Shown piece after piece: positions 6,680-15,402 of a stretch of DNA of 32,462 bases. Origin of the DNA: a virus; IMG/VR virus record IMGVR_UViG_3300005563_000074, positions 1 through 32,462 of that record. One strand, 5' to 3'. The position numbers and the translations under genes are program-made. Under the pieces are notes generated by a model that did not search any database, was not told the origin of the DNA, and saw only the letters and a program-made list of their open reading frames with translations. Numbering within the stretch: position 1 is the first letter of the stretch; each line of letters starts with the position of its first letter.

Positions 6680-6984
6680 TGCGTGTCTCCAACAGGTTTG
6701 GCCACAATCGCCTCAGAGGTGGCGATGTTGACTGCGGTGGGTGAGATGAGTTCAGGGTTGACCTTGATCTCAATGGACTCAACGCCGGTCTTCTCCTTGA
6801 CCTGCTCAAGCAGGCCATTCAGGCGCGTGCCGTACATCGTCCAGACCAAGTTGGCCAAGATGCCCACGATGCCTGCAATCATGGTCTTGGTGCTGTCGGG
6901 CGTCGTAACGCCGACCGTGGTCAGTCCAGCGAAGATGTTGTACAAGAGAATACGCACGTACTGTTGAAAGGTTTGACCCGTCAC
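6676..6984 (-). CDS. Holin-like membrane protein
   Basis: 102 residues from GTG 6984. A strong AGGAGG lies 5 bases upstream and overlaps the TAG stop of the endolysin gene, so the two are coupled. The protein has two probable membrane helices: LLYNIFAGLTTVGV (about 13-27) and KTMIAGIVGILANLVWTMYG (about 33-52). A charged helix follows (LEQVKEKTGVESIEIKV), then a flexible tail. A two-helix protein of this size directly after an amidase is the classic holin arrangement, and the GIVGILANLVWTMYGTRLN pattern recalls small phage holins annotated as Pam3 gp28-like. It would form lesions in the inner membrane that release the endolysin. Confidence 0.78.
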   Translation of the reverse strand: MTGQTFQQYVRILLYNIFAGLTTVGVTTPDSTKTMIAGIVGILANLVWTMYGTRLNGLLEQVKEKTGVESIEIKVNPELISPTAVNIATSEAIVAKPVGDTQ

Positions 6985-6993
6985 AGAAGCCTC

Positions 6994-7881
6994 CTATGCG
7001 TTCGCGAGTTTTATGGCAATTCGTGTTACTGGGCCGCCCACTCCATCCACTTTCAAACCGTGAGAAGTTTGGAATAGTTGGATAGCCTCAACCGTCGGTT
7101 TATCACGTTGACCGTTGACTGCCAAATGAAGACTTGGGCTCCATTGGTTCAATGCAGCCTGAAGCCAGTAGATGGATACCAATTCCACCGAGTTGAGCTT
7201 GGAAGTATCGGCTTCCTGTGATGCGACAGGCACATCATGGGTATGCGGTGTCGCAGGGTCGGTCACCGGGGCTGGTGTTGGGGCGACTGCGGTGTTGCCC
7301 ATGGCCAACTGAACATCAAAGACCAGCTGAACCTTGTTGATGTTCTTGCCGGGGCACGTCTTATGCGTGGTGGCCTTGTCCTCTTTGTGGAAGTGAAGGC
7401 CCCGACCAGCCGTCTCAACGGTGTTGCCGCCTAGGATGAAATTATCCGGGCTAAGCTTGAATTTCGTGTGCAGCATCGCAAGTGCTGCAACCAGATTGGC
7501 TTTGGTTGGATCTTGGAACGCCTCACGTTCAAACTCACCGACGGTTTCAACCCCCAGTGAGAACTTGTTCCATGAAGGGGTGTGCGTACCGGGGGTGTTC
7601 AACGGATTGAGAACGAGGATGGTGTCAGGCGTGGGTGGGATGAAAAGGTGCGGCCCACCCTTCCAGCCCATGCTTGAGTAGTAGCTTTCCAAATTTCTGA
7701 GCCACTGCTCCGCCGTCCAGTTCTTGTACTTGCCCTCGCGTGACTCCCATTGCTTGTAGAGGGCAATGTCAGGCACGCTGGTATTGTGCACCGTGACGAA
7801 CTTGGCCCAATGACCAACGTCCAACCCATCAAGGTATGTTTTGAACTCAACGTGAGTGAATTTCTTACCTACGATTTGCAT
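6994..7881 (-). CDS. Endolysin: N-acetylmuramoyl-L-alanine amidase with peptidoglycan-binding domain
   Basis: 295 residues from ATG 7881 (GGGAG 7 bases upstream; a GTG one codon earlier is less well placed). The N-terminal ~195 residues form an amidase_2/PGRP-like zinc amidase: TVHNT (H32), SLGVETVGE and a second zinc pair in HKTCPGK (H173, C176). The enzyme cuts the lactyl-amide bond between MurNAc and L-Ala. A Pro/Thr-rich linker (about 196-220) leads to a C-terminal PG_binding_1-like repeat (WLQAALN...AVNGQRDKPTVEAIQLFQ...GLKVDGVGGPVT). There is no signal peptide, so export should rely on the holin encoded immediately downstream. The layout is catalytic domain first, binding domain last. 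Confidence 0.9.
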   Translation of the reverse strand: MQIVGKKFTHVEFKTYLDGLDVGHWAKFVTVHNTSVPDIALYKQWESREGKYKNWTAEQWLRNLESYYSSMGWKGGPHLFIPPTPDTILVLNPLNTPGTHTPSWNKFSLGVETVGEFEREAFQDPTKANLVAALAMLHTKFKLSPDNFILGGNTVETAGRGLHFHKEDKATTHKTCPGKNINKVQLVFDVQLAMGNTAVAPTPAPVTDPATPHTHDVPVASQEADTSKLNSVELVSIYWLQAALNQWSPSLHLAVNGQRDKPTVEAIQLFQTSHGLKVDGVGGPVTRIAIKLANA

Positions 7882-7893
7882 CACTAAACTCCC

Positions 7894-9201
7894 TTAACGC
7901 GCTCTACGTGCCGATATGAACCCAAACGCACCGTTGGTGCCTGAGAAGTTGCACAAGGTGCTTAGAAAGATTGTGGTTGTACCAGACAGGCTAAAGCGAA
8001 TCTTACCTACAGGTCCACCATAGGTCGCCGTCGTGGAAATGCTGTTCTGAGCGTACGCACCACTGTTGGGGGCAGTCGGCAGTGAGGCTGACGTTGAACT
8101 TATCCACGCGATGTAGGCAGTTTGTGTACCTGCGGGGGCCGTAAGAACAACACCCTCTACATCCCAATCACCAGCGGTTAGAGAAATGGAAGTTACGTTT
8201 GCTGCGGTTCCTGTAGTTAGAGATACCGCTGAACCAGACAAAACCGTTTGTGAGACAAATTCACCAACTTGGCCCGCTGCCGCGTTGTCGTTAGTGTTTG
8301 TGCCTTCTTGCTGAATACCACCACCGCCTGAACGCGACAGCGCCGCAGTGGTGTCAGCAATGATCAAGGCAGAGTTCTGACCGAGCTTGCCCGTAGCCAA
8401 GTCAAACCGGACCGCTGCATTGTCAGTTGACGATGCCGGGCCCACAAAGTCACCGCCGCCAGCGGGCACTGACCAAACACCATCGCCACGCCAAAAAGTT
8501 GACGACGATGCGCTGGTACCACTATTGAGGTTGGTGACCGGAAGGTTACCGGTGACATCGGCCGAAAGGCTGACTGCGGCCCATGACGGGTTGCCTGCCG
8601 CGTTGCCGTGCAGGACCTGCGTCGTAGTGCCTTGGTTGGCGTGCTGAGCCGATGCAAGGGTGTCAGTGGTACACGTGCCGGTGCCCGTAGCCGAGATAGC
8701 CGTGAGGAACTGGTTGGTGCAGGTTGACGTGGTGATGTTCAGATGGGACGAGGTCACCTTGCCCCAAGATGAGACAGTGCCTACACCGCCTGAAATCAGC
8801 ACGTTGCCAGTCGCCACAGCTGCAAGCCGTGCCAAAGCACTCGTTGAACTGGCTTGCAGAAGATCACCAATAGCCAACGTGGTGATACCAGTGCCGCCGC
8901 CTGCCACAGTCAAGGCACCGTAGGCCAGATCAGCGCCAGCGCCGCCACTGACCAACGGGAACGCTATCGTACCCGGTGCCAAACAGACCCATGCGGACGC
9001 ACCGCGATAGAGCAGGCTGCCACGCGCACTGCACGTGAATTGTTGGTCAAAGATGGCACCAATGGAAACACTGCTTCCATAGGCCGCAGTCGCGCCTGAG
9101 TTGCCCCAGACGTTGCCGGGTTGAAGCTTGCCAATCGATTGGCCGAATGCAGCACTGATGGACAGTGCTGCAATGAACAGGGCTGTGATTAGTTTTTTCA
9201 T
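7894..9201 (-). CDS. Tail fiber / receptor-binding-like protein with signal peptide
   Basis: 435 residues from ATG 9201, which overlaps the upstream stop as ATGA; the extension to 9243 has no support. It opens with [21 protein letters not shown], a textbook signal peptide. It continues with a [21 protein letters not shown] segment, low-complexity Gly/Ser/Thr-rich repeats with GGGTGITTL and [10 protein letters not shown] motifs typical of phage fiber stalks, and a compact C-terminal domain (about 310-435, [14 protein letters not shown] to FISARRAR) that looks like a beta-rich receptor-binding head. It is the third of three fiber-type genes in a row and directly precedes the endolysin. The signal peptide is odd for a virion protein and may mean it is displayed on the cell rather than the particle. 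Confidence 0.72.
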   Translation of the reverse strand: MKKLITALFIAALSISAAFGQSIGKLQPGNVWGNSGATAAYGSSVSIGAIFDQQFTCSARGSLLYRGASAWVCLAPGTIAFPLVSGGAGADLAYGALTVAGGGTGITTLAIGDLLQASSTSALARLAAVATGNVLISGGVGTVSSWGKVTSSHLNITTSTCTNQFLTAISATGTGTCTTDTLASAQHANQGTTTQVLHGNAAGNPSWAAVSLSADVTGNLPVTNLNSGTSASSSTFWRGDGVWSVPAGGGDFVGPASSTDNAAVRFDLATGKLGQNSALIIADTTAALSRSGGGGIQQEGTNTNDNAAAGQVGEFVSQTVLSGSAVSLTTGTAANVTSISLTAGDWDVEGVVLTAPAGTQTAYIAWISSTSASLPTAPNSGAYAQNSISTTATYGGPVGKIRFSLSGTTTIFLSTLCNFSGTNGAFGFISARRAR

Positions 9202-9626
9202 GGTCTTAGAATCCATCCACCTGAGACTGGGTAAAGCGACCAACCGCCATAATCAGCATTGATCGTAATTGAAGTGGCACCTTCTATCGTATCAGTGCCA
9301 TTCCTGTTGATTGTGATGATGTTGGTGTGTGCGTTCCCTGAGATATCCTTGATGGCCAAGGGATAGCCATTGCGGCTTGCAGCTGAGGGAAGGTTGATGG
9401 CGACTGCCCCGGCAAAGTTGACCAACAAGAGTGCGTCAGTGGTCACCGGAACGTATGGCGTGGCCACTACTGACGTGGTTCCGTAGAGCTGTTCACCTAG
9501 CAGAGTTAGAGCATTAGTTATGTCCGTGAAAATGGCGTTCCACGTTGCGGACCTGATGATGTCGCCCGGCGCTGCTGTAGTAGCCCCAGCGGCAGGAGTG
9601 TAAACGCCAGCCGAATTAAATGGCAT
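9198..9626 (-). CDS. Short tail-fiber-like protein
   Basis: 142 residues from ATG 9626. The first ~40 residues ([11 protein letters not shown]..., [21 protein letters not shown]) align by eye with the start of the tail-collar protein upstream (MPRNGSGTYTLP..., AGTIISSAAVNDDLSDIATAL), suggesting a shared virion-anchoring module. The rest is beta-rich: [21 protein letters not shown] and [20 protein letters not shown], a pattern seen in phage fiber head domains, ending in a [14 protein letters not shown] motif. It lies one base after the tail-collar stop and overlaps the next fiber gene. It probably forms a short fiber or spike subunit. Confidence 0.68.
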   Translation of the reverse strand: MPFNSAGVYTPAAGATTAAPGDIIRSATWNAIFTDITNALTLLGEQLYGTTSVVATPYVPVTTDALLLVNFAGAVAINLPSAASRNGYPLAIKDISGNAHTNIITINRNGTDTIEGATSITINADYGGWSLYPVSGGWILRP

Positions 9627-9627
9627 T

Positions 9628-10509
9628 TCATGCTCCTGCGTAAATGATTTTGTTCATGACCATTGACGGATTCAAGAGGCCAAATGGTTGGCTTGTGCCA
9701 CCCTGCGGCGCTCCAGTAAAACTGGAAGCCGCCTGTTGAGGTTTTAATCTTCCAGTTAAATCAGCGGTACCTCCGCTATTAGTACCAGTGGTGATAGCTC
9801 CGGCAGAACCGTTCGCAACCGATGTGTTATCAACAATCGGAAAAGTAACAGCGCCAGCGATGACAGTGCCAGATGGTGTGTATGGCGGAAGATGGTTCGT
9901 TATAAGCGAATTAGTTTGCAAACCACCGGGATTACCAAGCACAGTTGGGTCTGCACCATAGTACGGGCTGGTTATGCGTCCGGATGCCACACCGCCCATA
10001 TCATCCTTACCAATCAAACTTCGTCCACGAAGATCAGGTAAGCCAAATGTGGTGGCACCATCACCAGAACCAAAAGTAGTTCCAATAATGGCAAAAAGTG
10101 ACGCATACGTAGTGCGAGAAACATTCTGACCGTAACACAATATCCAAAGCGTTGGAGCAGTTGACCCAGCATAGTCAAGAATGCAACCAATGGGGGCAAC
10201 ACCCTGAAGTCCATTCGAAGTAAATAGGGCAACTTGTACACCACCTACAACCACGGCCAATTGGTCATCGGTTGGACGGTAAAGGCCAGTGTTGAGGTCG
10301 TTACTGAAAGCGATGCCCGGCAACGGTGTGCTGCCGTCAGCAATACGAAGCTGACCAGTCATGCCAGCTTGCCCATCTCTGGGCAATGAACCGGTCAAGG
10401 CAGTGGCGATATCACTCAGGTCATCATTCACCGCTGCCGATGAGATGATTGTACCTGCGACAAACGCCGGTTCCGGTAGTGTATAAGTGCCTGAGCCGTT
10501 TCTTGGCAT
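9628..10509 (-). CDS. Phage tail-collar-domain protein
   Basis: 293 residues from ATG 10509. Residues 1-45 form the anchor segment shared with the next gene. A short domain with DLNTGLYRPTDDQLAVVVGG follows, and then a clear tail-collar domain at about 105-180: PIGCILDYAGSTAPTLWI, LCYGQNVSRTTYASLFAIIG, TTFGLPDLRGR. The collar domain is found in short tail fibers of many tailed phages and contributes to adsorption. The C-terminus is glycine-rich, with NHLPPYTPSGTV typical of these proteins. A - strand AAGG lies about 9 bases upstream. This is the first gene of the fiber group after the ejection-protein cluster, and its 5' end is divergent from the small + strand gene at 10539. Confidence 0.82.
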   Translation of the reverse strand: MPRNGSGTYTLPEPAFVAGTIISSAAVNDDLSDIATALTGSLPRDGQAGMTGQLRIADGSTPLPGIAFSNDLNTGLYRPTDDQLAVVVGGVQVALFTSNGLQGVAPIGCILDYAGSTAPTLWILCYGQNVSRTTYASLFAIIGTTFGSGDGATTFGLPDLRGRSLIGKDDMGGVASGRITSPYYGADPTVLGNPGGLQTNSLITNHLPPYTPSGTVIAGAVTFPIVDNTSVANGSAGAITTGTNSGGTADLTGRLKPQQAASSFTGAPQGGTSQPFGLLNPSMVMNKIIYAGA

Positions 10510-10538
10510 TCTAGCAACCTTAAAAAGGAGTAAACGCG

Positions 10539-10826
10539 ATGTGGTATGTTTTCCAAACCGTCATTGTTGGCGGAGTGGCTTACGCTTGGCTGGCTCACAT
10601 TTCAGATCAGAAAGATGTAGGTCACGCTATCTTTCTTGGGGTGATTGTGGCCTTCTACGCTACCTTCATCCTGTCAGGTGTACTAAACGCCGTCCGTACG
10701 CTTATCAGAGCAATCAGATCAAAGCTACTGGGCCTCAGGCCTGCTCTCAGGGCTCATGAGCAGCCGAATAAGCTGATCCCTGTCAACCGTAGTGGCAGCA
10801 CCCGGCCGAATCGCTTGGTTCGCTAA
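10539..10826 (+). CDS. Lone + strand small membrane protein
   Basis: 95 residues from ATG 10539, preceded by AAGGAG at 10525-10530 with 8-base spacing, one of the best ribosome sites in the window. There are two hydrophobic helices: FQTVIVGGVAYAWLAHI (about 5-21) and AIFLGVIVAFYATFILSGVL (about 30-49), then a very basic tail (RTLIRAIRSKLLGLRP...). The first 62 codons fill a 215-base gap between two - strand genes; the last 102 bases run antisense to the end of the 597-residue protein gene. A TATAAG (10482-10487) upstream is a possible -10, but no good -35 is seen. It may be an envelope or superinfection-control protein. The basic tail fits a cytoplasmic C-terminus. Function unknown. Confidence 0.65.
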   Translation: MWYVFQTVIVGGVAYAWLAHISDQKDVGHAIFLGVIVAFYATFILSGVLNAVRTLIRAIRSKLLGLRPALRAHEQPNKLIPVNRSGSTRPNRLVR

Positions 10827-12518
10827 GTAAGTCTGCGATGGGCTGCTGGCTACAGCTTTGCTTCCAGCACCCGCCAACACCTTGTAAAGCGAGTCAGCCA
10901 TAAGATGGCCCCAGACGCCACCTTCACCGCCCGCAATAGCTCCTAAGCCAATTGCGCCGGGGATGCCACCCAAGGCATGACCACCAGCCGCGCCAGCGCC
11001 ACCGTGCATGATGGAACCAAGAGTGGACATTCCAAGATCAAACAAAGGTGGTACTTTCTCAGACGGAACAGGGTGAGGCGTCATGACGCGCGAAGCATTG
11101 TCTGCCATGGGGCCAAGCGTGCCCCTGCCTTCGTTGGCAGCTTTGTTACCCCAGCTGTGGCCCACCGCTGACTTCACTTCCTGCGGCGTGATAGTAGCTT
11201 TGCCCGGCTTTGGCGGGATGTTAGCCAGCACATTGTAATTGGCATACTGGTTCTCACGCTGAGCCAGCGTGGCAGCCAAGTCGGCAGGCAAGCTCCTGCG
11301 GAAGGCTGCGTCCATCTGATCACGGACACGGCCAATGGCAAGACGTTCTTCAGGATTGTTGGTCGCTTGAGCAAGACGTTCAAGTTCGCCTCGCATGTAG
11401 TTGTATCGGCCGCCCGGCATGCTCAGAACTGGCTGACCATTGTTCATGGCACCGTATTGGATTTGCTGAAGTGCTTCGTCCATCTGAGGCGTGCGGCCAC
11501 GACCAGCCGTGCGCTGCAAATTGCGGCGCTCATTCATTGCGCCTTGCAAGAAGGGTTGGAACTCAGTTGAGCCCATGTTGTTGCCACGGCGGATATTGCC
11601 GATTTCATCACCGACAGCGTGGCCCTGATTGATATTGCGGAAATCACCGGGGATGCCAGCCTCACGCATGGCACCTTCGGTGAAAGCACGTTCCTGTGCA
11701 GCCTCAGTGCCGCGCCCACGCGGTGAGCGCGCCTCCATGCCCATCAAACGTGGGCGCTCCGTCAATTGACCAGCGGTCGAAGCATTGATCAATTCTGGAT
11801 TGGTTTGACGAAGCGCCTGTACGACGTTGTACTGTTCGTCCGTCATGGGGAGCGGGGTGATGGCACGTCGTGCGCCGGTAGGAAGCATCATGCCGGGCAG
11901 CTGACCCACTGCACGCGCAACCGGTTCCGCCCAAGGCTGAATGCTCTCAGGCAGTTTATCCTTGATGGCAGCAGCGCCTTCGCCTGCCAACTCAGAACCA
12001 ACACCAGCACCTGCCGATTTGAGCGCCAAACCACGGACGCCGCCTACGGGGCCCGTAAGCAATGCTGGCGCTACCTCAAGAGCGGTCTGGGTAGCCTTGC
12101 CGGGGCCCGTCTTGGCATCATAGAGCTTGCCAGTAACGTTCTCCTCAACGGCCTTCTTGATATCCTTGGAAGTAGGTGGTGAAATGTTGCCACCACCCAT
12201 GGCATCGCCGCTATTGGCCATGCCCGCGCTGATGCCCGGTGTATTGAGCGTCTTGGCACTCTGTTCCCTCAAGAACTTGCTGAGTTTGTTCTCACCAATC
12301 GCATCAGATAACCAACCAAAAGGATTGTACTTAGACTCAACCGCAAGTTTGCCGAGTTCACCAAGGTCACCGGGAGTACCTGCAACGCCGATGACGCCCT
12401 TAGCCGCCCCTGAAGGGATGGCCTTGGCCACGTCTTCAACATAGCCGACATCGGGCTCCTTTTTGATCCAAGGAGCTACTTCAGCTTGAGGCGTCAGCCA
12501 TGGTGCTACTTCGGCCAT
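10725..12518 (-). CDS. Large Ala/Gly-rich internal virion (DNA-ejection-type) protein
   Basis: 597 residues; start and upstream stop overlap as TAATG. No catalytic motif is recognised. The N-terminus contains a short direct repeat (AEVAPW at residues 2-7 and 12-17). Ala/Gly-rich amphipathic or membrane-active segments occur at about 33-50 (AIPSGAAKGVIGVAGTPG), 155-190 and 505-545 (GGAGAAGGHALGGIPGAIGL). The central part is helical and Arg/Gln-rich. Such glycine-rich, membrane-active large proteins encoded between the tail hub and fibers of short-tailed phages are typically ejected with the DNA to form an envelope channel. The 3' end is overlapped by an antisense gene. The identification rests on position and composition. 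Confidence 0.65.
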   Translation of the reverse strand: MAEVAPWLTPQAEVAPWIKKEPDVGYVEDVAKAIPSGAAKGVIGVAGTPGDLGELGKLAVESKYNPFGWLSDAIGENKLSKFLREQSAKTLNTPGISAGMANSGDAMGGGNISPPTSKDIKKAVEENVTGKLYDAKTGPGKATQTALEVAPALLTGPVGGVRGLALKSAGAGVGSELAGEGAAAIKDKLPESIQPWAEPVARAVGQLPGMMLPTGARRAITPLPMTDEQYNVVQALRQTNPELINASTAGQLTERPRLMGMEARSPRGRGTEAAQERAFTEGAMREAGIPGDFRNINQGHAVGDEIGNIRRGNNMGSTEFQPFLQGAMNERRNLQRTAGRGRTPQMDEALQQIQYGAMNNGQPVLSMPGGRYNYMRGELERLAQATNNPEERLAIGRVRDQMDAAFRRSLPADLAATLAQRENQYANYNVLANIPPKPGKATITPQEVKSAVGHSWGNKAANEGRGTLGPMADNASRVMTPHPVPSEKVPPLFDLGMSTLGSIMHGGAGAAGGHALGGIPGAIGLGAIAGGEGGVWGHLMADSLYKVLAGAGSKAVASSPSQTYLANQAIRPGAATTVDRDQLIRLLMSPESRPEAQ

Positions 12519-14860
12519 TACTTCTTAGGTCCCCAAGTTTTGCCGCCATCGGTGGACACGCCAAGCACCTTACCACCTTTACCGTCATCAAATTCTTTTT
12601 CCATGACGGCACCCTTGGTTTCAGCCGGTGCTTCCGCTCCCTTTTCCTTCGGGGCAGTGAACAGGGTGTTGTAGTTCTTGATTTCATCAGGCGTGAATGA
12701 GGGGTGCGCAAGCGTGAACGAGCGAGCCAACTTGTCGTAGCCTGCGTCAAGGCCACGACGTGGGGCCATCTCACCATTGCGGTCAATGTTGGCCTTCAGC
12801 AGCACCTTGCCGCTAATGGGGTCCATCACCTCGTCGCCTGAAACATATTGCTGCGCCATGGAATCAAGTTGATCCATCTTTTGCAGGCCGCGTCTAGAAA
12901 TTTCAAGAACAGCACGGTTGGAAGCAACTGAGTTGTTGCGGTTACCGTTGGCTTTGGTCAGCAGGTCGATTTCAGCAAGACGAACTTGGCCCAGACCAGC
13001 CAGTGTGGTCTTCATGGTGTCGAGCACGGTGCCTGCCATCAACTTGTCAAACGCTTCGTTCGGCGCGTTGGCCATGGTGGTGATGCCTGTAGCGTCCTTA
13101 AACCGTTGCCAAACATCCTTCACACCGTGAGCAAGACCTGAACTGAAGTTCGGGTCTTCCATGTAAGCCAAGGCCAGATCAAGGTTAGGCATGAGTTTGC
13201 GGGCAGCCTGTGCCTGCGTACTCATGTTGTCATACTTCTTCATTGACATCTCGACACCCTTCTTCTGAGCGTCAGTGTCAACGTCTACCTTCTGATCAAA
13301 TGCTTTCTTGCGAGCATAATCCTCAGTGTCAGAAGCCGGGAAGCCACTCAGGTTCAAGCCACCGTTGGCAGCCGTGCCAGCCGGGGGCGCGACACCCGGA
13401 GGTGAAGCCTGTGCCCATTTGCCGAGCGGGGTATCCGGAACTGGCGGGGCCACAACCGGGGCCGCAGGAGCGCCGTCAGGGGCCGCTGCAACACCAGCAG
13501 CCGGGTCCAAAGATGCCACCTGTACGCCACCCGTGTTTGGAACAGCCTCAGGGGCCGGAGCGGGGGCCGCTGGTGCGGCGGCAGCAATAGCGGGCCCTCC
13601 CACAGCGGGAGCCGGTGCAGGGCCGCCAGCGGGCGCGGCAGGGGCTTCAATTGGGGCAGCATCACTTCGCGGGCCAACCACAGGTGAGGTAGTGACGGGC
13701 GCTTGATTGATGGAACCACGACCACTGGGGATGAGCCCAATGTCACGTTCCATGTCACCCAGTTTGCTCTTGCCCCACTTGAGTTCTGGGATGAACTGTT
13801 GCTGAGACGGGTTCATGGGGTTGATCAGCACCTTGCCACCCGGCCACGGCACTTCGATGGGCTGGTTCTGTTGCATGTACTCCTGACGGAGCGCCATCTT
13901 GGCACCCTCAGAAATAGTTGGGTCGGCCAAGATGCCGCGCATCTGACCTTCATTCAACTGGGGCCGCTTCGGCACAAGCTTCGGGTCAACATAAATGCCG
14001 GAATTGTTCGGATCAGGTTGTTGCAAGCGAGGTTGTGCAGCAACACCGCCAGCCGGAGCACCTGCTTTGGCCGCAGCAACGGAAGCATCAGCCATTTGAG
14101 GGCCGCGCAAGGCAGCCGCCATCGCTTGAACAGCCGGAGGCTGGGCTGCATCGGGGCCGTAGGCGTTGGCAAACCGCCTGCCATAGCTTTCCACGGTGGT
14201 TCCCAGCTGATCGTGACGCTTCATGTCATTCATGCCGCCTTCGCCAGCGAACCATGCGCGGGCTGCACCCTCTGGGCCGTACTTCCCGGCGTACTCACCC
14301 ATTTTCGCGCGGTACACGGCATCTTGCGCCTTTGGATCAGCCAAGAACTGATCAGGCGTCATGGCCTTGCCGAATGTGGCCTTGGTCCATTCAGGGATGT
14401 TTTTGCCCATGACCTGATATTTGCCATAGGCTTGGTCCCCTTTGTAGGGGCCAGAAGTGATGACCGGGCCAAGCCTGTCATATCTGCCGCCGCTCTCAAT
14501 ACTGGCCGTTGCCTTGGAGGCACGGTCAAAATCAAGGCCCGCCGTTTTAGGGGCTTCTGGAGCGGAGCCCTCGCTAAAAGACGTTGGTTTGACCGGGGGC
14601 GGGTTGTTCACCGGGTTGCCGCTGGTGTCAGGAAGCATCCTGCCTGCCCTGACAGCATCAGACTCATTTTGCTTCTTGTTGGCAAGGAATGATTGGTTGC
14701 CACCGACGAGGGCGCTCACAATGTTGCTCAGGCCCTGAGTCCAGTGCTTGATGGGCTTCTGGCTCTCAGTGAGCAACGCCTTGCTGTACGCATTCATCGC
14801 CGCAATTTGATCGGGCGTTGCGTAGTTCTCAGGAGTTGAGAGTAGATTGCTATCACCCAC
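12518..14860 (-). CDS. Virion-associated lytic transglycosylase-domain ejection protein
   Basis: 780 residues from GTG 14860, with AAGGAGG 8 bases upstream. Residues about 108-215 form a transglycosylase SLT-like (lysozyme-fold) domain: IESGG with the probable catalytic E122, AYGKYQVM (144-151), and a GPEGAARAWFAGEGGM helix. It should cleave MurNAc-GlcNAc bonds to let the DNA and ejection channel cross the peptidoglycan at entry. A very Pro/Ala-rich linker follows (about 380-520), then a helical C-terminal domain and a GGKVLGVSTDGGKTWGPKK tail that resembles a small beta repeat. N-terminal residues 40-70 share an LSNIVSALVGGNQSF motif with the protein encoded just upstream. The antisense frames over this gene are GC-skew shadows. 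Confidence 0.82.
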   Translation of the reverse strand: MGDSNLLSTPENYATPDQIAAMNAYSKALLTESQKPIKHWTQGLSNIVSALVGGNQSFLANKKQNESDAVRAGRMLPDTSGNPVNNPPPVKPTSFSEGSAPEAPKTAGLDFDRASKATASIESGGRYDRLGPVITSGPYKGDQAYGKYQVMGKNIPEWTKATFGKAMTPDQFLADPKAQDAVYRAKMGEYAGKYGPEGAARAWFAGEGGMNDMKRHDQLGTTVESYGRRFANAYGPDAAQPPAVQAMAAALRGPQMADASVAAAKAGAPAGGVAAQPRLQQPDPNNSGIYVDPKLVPKRPQLNEGQMRGILADPTISEGAKMALRQEYMQQNQPIEVPWPGGKVLINPMNPSQQQFIPELKWGKSKLGDMERDIGLIPSGRGSINQAPVTTSPVVGPRSDAAPIEAPAAPAGGPAPAPAVGGPAIAAAAPAAPAPAPEAVPNTGGVQVASLDPAAGVAAAPDGAPAAPVVAPPVPDTPLGKWAQASPPGVAPPAGTAANGGLNLSGFPASDTEDYARKKAFDQKVDVDTDAQKKGVEMSMKKYDNMSTQAQAARKLMPNLDLALAYMEDPNFSSGLAHGVKDVWQRFKDATGITTMANAPNEAFDKLMAGTVLDTMKTTLAGLGQVRLAEIDLLTKANGNRNNSVASNRAVLEISRRGLQKMDQLDSMAQQYVSGDEVMDPISGKVLLKANIDRNGEMAPRRGLDAGYDKLARSFTLAHPSFTPDEIKNYNTLFTAPKEKGAEAPAETKGAVMEKEFDDGKGGKVLGVSTDGGKTWGPKK

Positions 14861-15401
14861 CGAAGTAACCTCCTTGACCCGGAATCCTTGAGAACAATGC
14901 GCCTACCGTCGGATCAGTGCCATTGGGCATGCCGGGATAGCCGCTATCCCTCATTCCAGTGGACATGATGCCACCGGGGCCGAACGGCACAGACTGTGCA
15001 CCGTTATCAAATGCTGAGCCCGTCATTTTGCTATCCGGCGCTGGCGGCACGATCGGAGGTGCCGGTGCCGGTGCCATGACTGGAGATGGCGCAGTGGCCA
15101 TAGTTGGCGATGGTGCGGGGGCCATGGTCGGTGACGGCGCAGGGGCCATGGGGCCAGCCGACGGACCCGGTGCCGGGGGTGCCAATGACATGGGCGGACC
15201 CGGAGGGGTTGCCGGGCTCGCAGCTGCGGCAACTCTATCCCCCAAGGCACCTCGTTGCTGGTTGAATTTGTTGTTCCCAGCCATTATCGCCTTGACCATA
15301 TTGGAAATAGCCCCCGGAACTGTGGGGTTCTTTTCCTGCTTGGTATAGTCAGGCTGTTGCGGCTGCGGCGTCATGCTGTTGGCAAACGGGTTCATATCCA
15401 T
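14853..15401 (-). CDS. Pro/Ala/Met-repeat small virion-type protein
   Basis: 182 residues from ATG 15401 (AAAGG 9 bases upstream, one base after the preceding stop). N-terminal residues 27-52 contain VPGAISNMVKAIMAGNNKF, similar to a segment of the transglycosylase protein next door. Residues about 65-125 are a low-complexity Pro/Ala/Met tract built from MAPAPSPT-like octapeptides. The C-terminus is Gly-rich and ends YFGG. The protein is probably extended and flexible, perhaps a linker or cargo-targeting component of the ejection assembly. It overlaps the next gene by 8 bases. No enzymatic motif is visible. Confidence 0.65.
   Translation of the reverse strand: MDMNPFANSMTPQPQQPDYTKQEKNPTVPGAISNMVKAIMAGNNKFNQQRGALGDRVAAAASPATPPGPPMSLAPPAPGPSAGPMAPAPSPTMAPAPSPTMATAPSPVMAPAPAPPIVPPAPDSKMTGSAFDNGAQSVPFGPGGIMSTGMRDSGYPGMPNGTDPTVGALFSRIPGQGGYFGG
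15073..15150. repeat. Three 24-base tandem repeats inside a coding sequence
   Basis: Units at 15073-15096, 15097-15120 and 15121-15144, plus a partial fourth, each starting GCCAT and encoding the octapeptide MAPAPSPT or variants on the - strand. Third-position differences between units show that the peptide is conserved more than the DNA. Confidence 0.8.
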
Positions 15402-15402
15402 C

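Noticed and set aside
13703-14692. 329-codon open frame on the + strand
   Set aside because: It lies entirely antisense to the transglycosylase protein gene, has no ribosome site, and its composition (Arg/His/Leu-rich, no motif) is that of a reverse-complement shadow of a high-GC, Pro/Ala-rich gene.
15073-15150. Regular 24-base repeats considered as a CRISPR or iteron array
   Set aside because: Units are directly adjacent with no spacers, stay in frame, and encode an octapeptide; this is a protein repeat.
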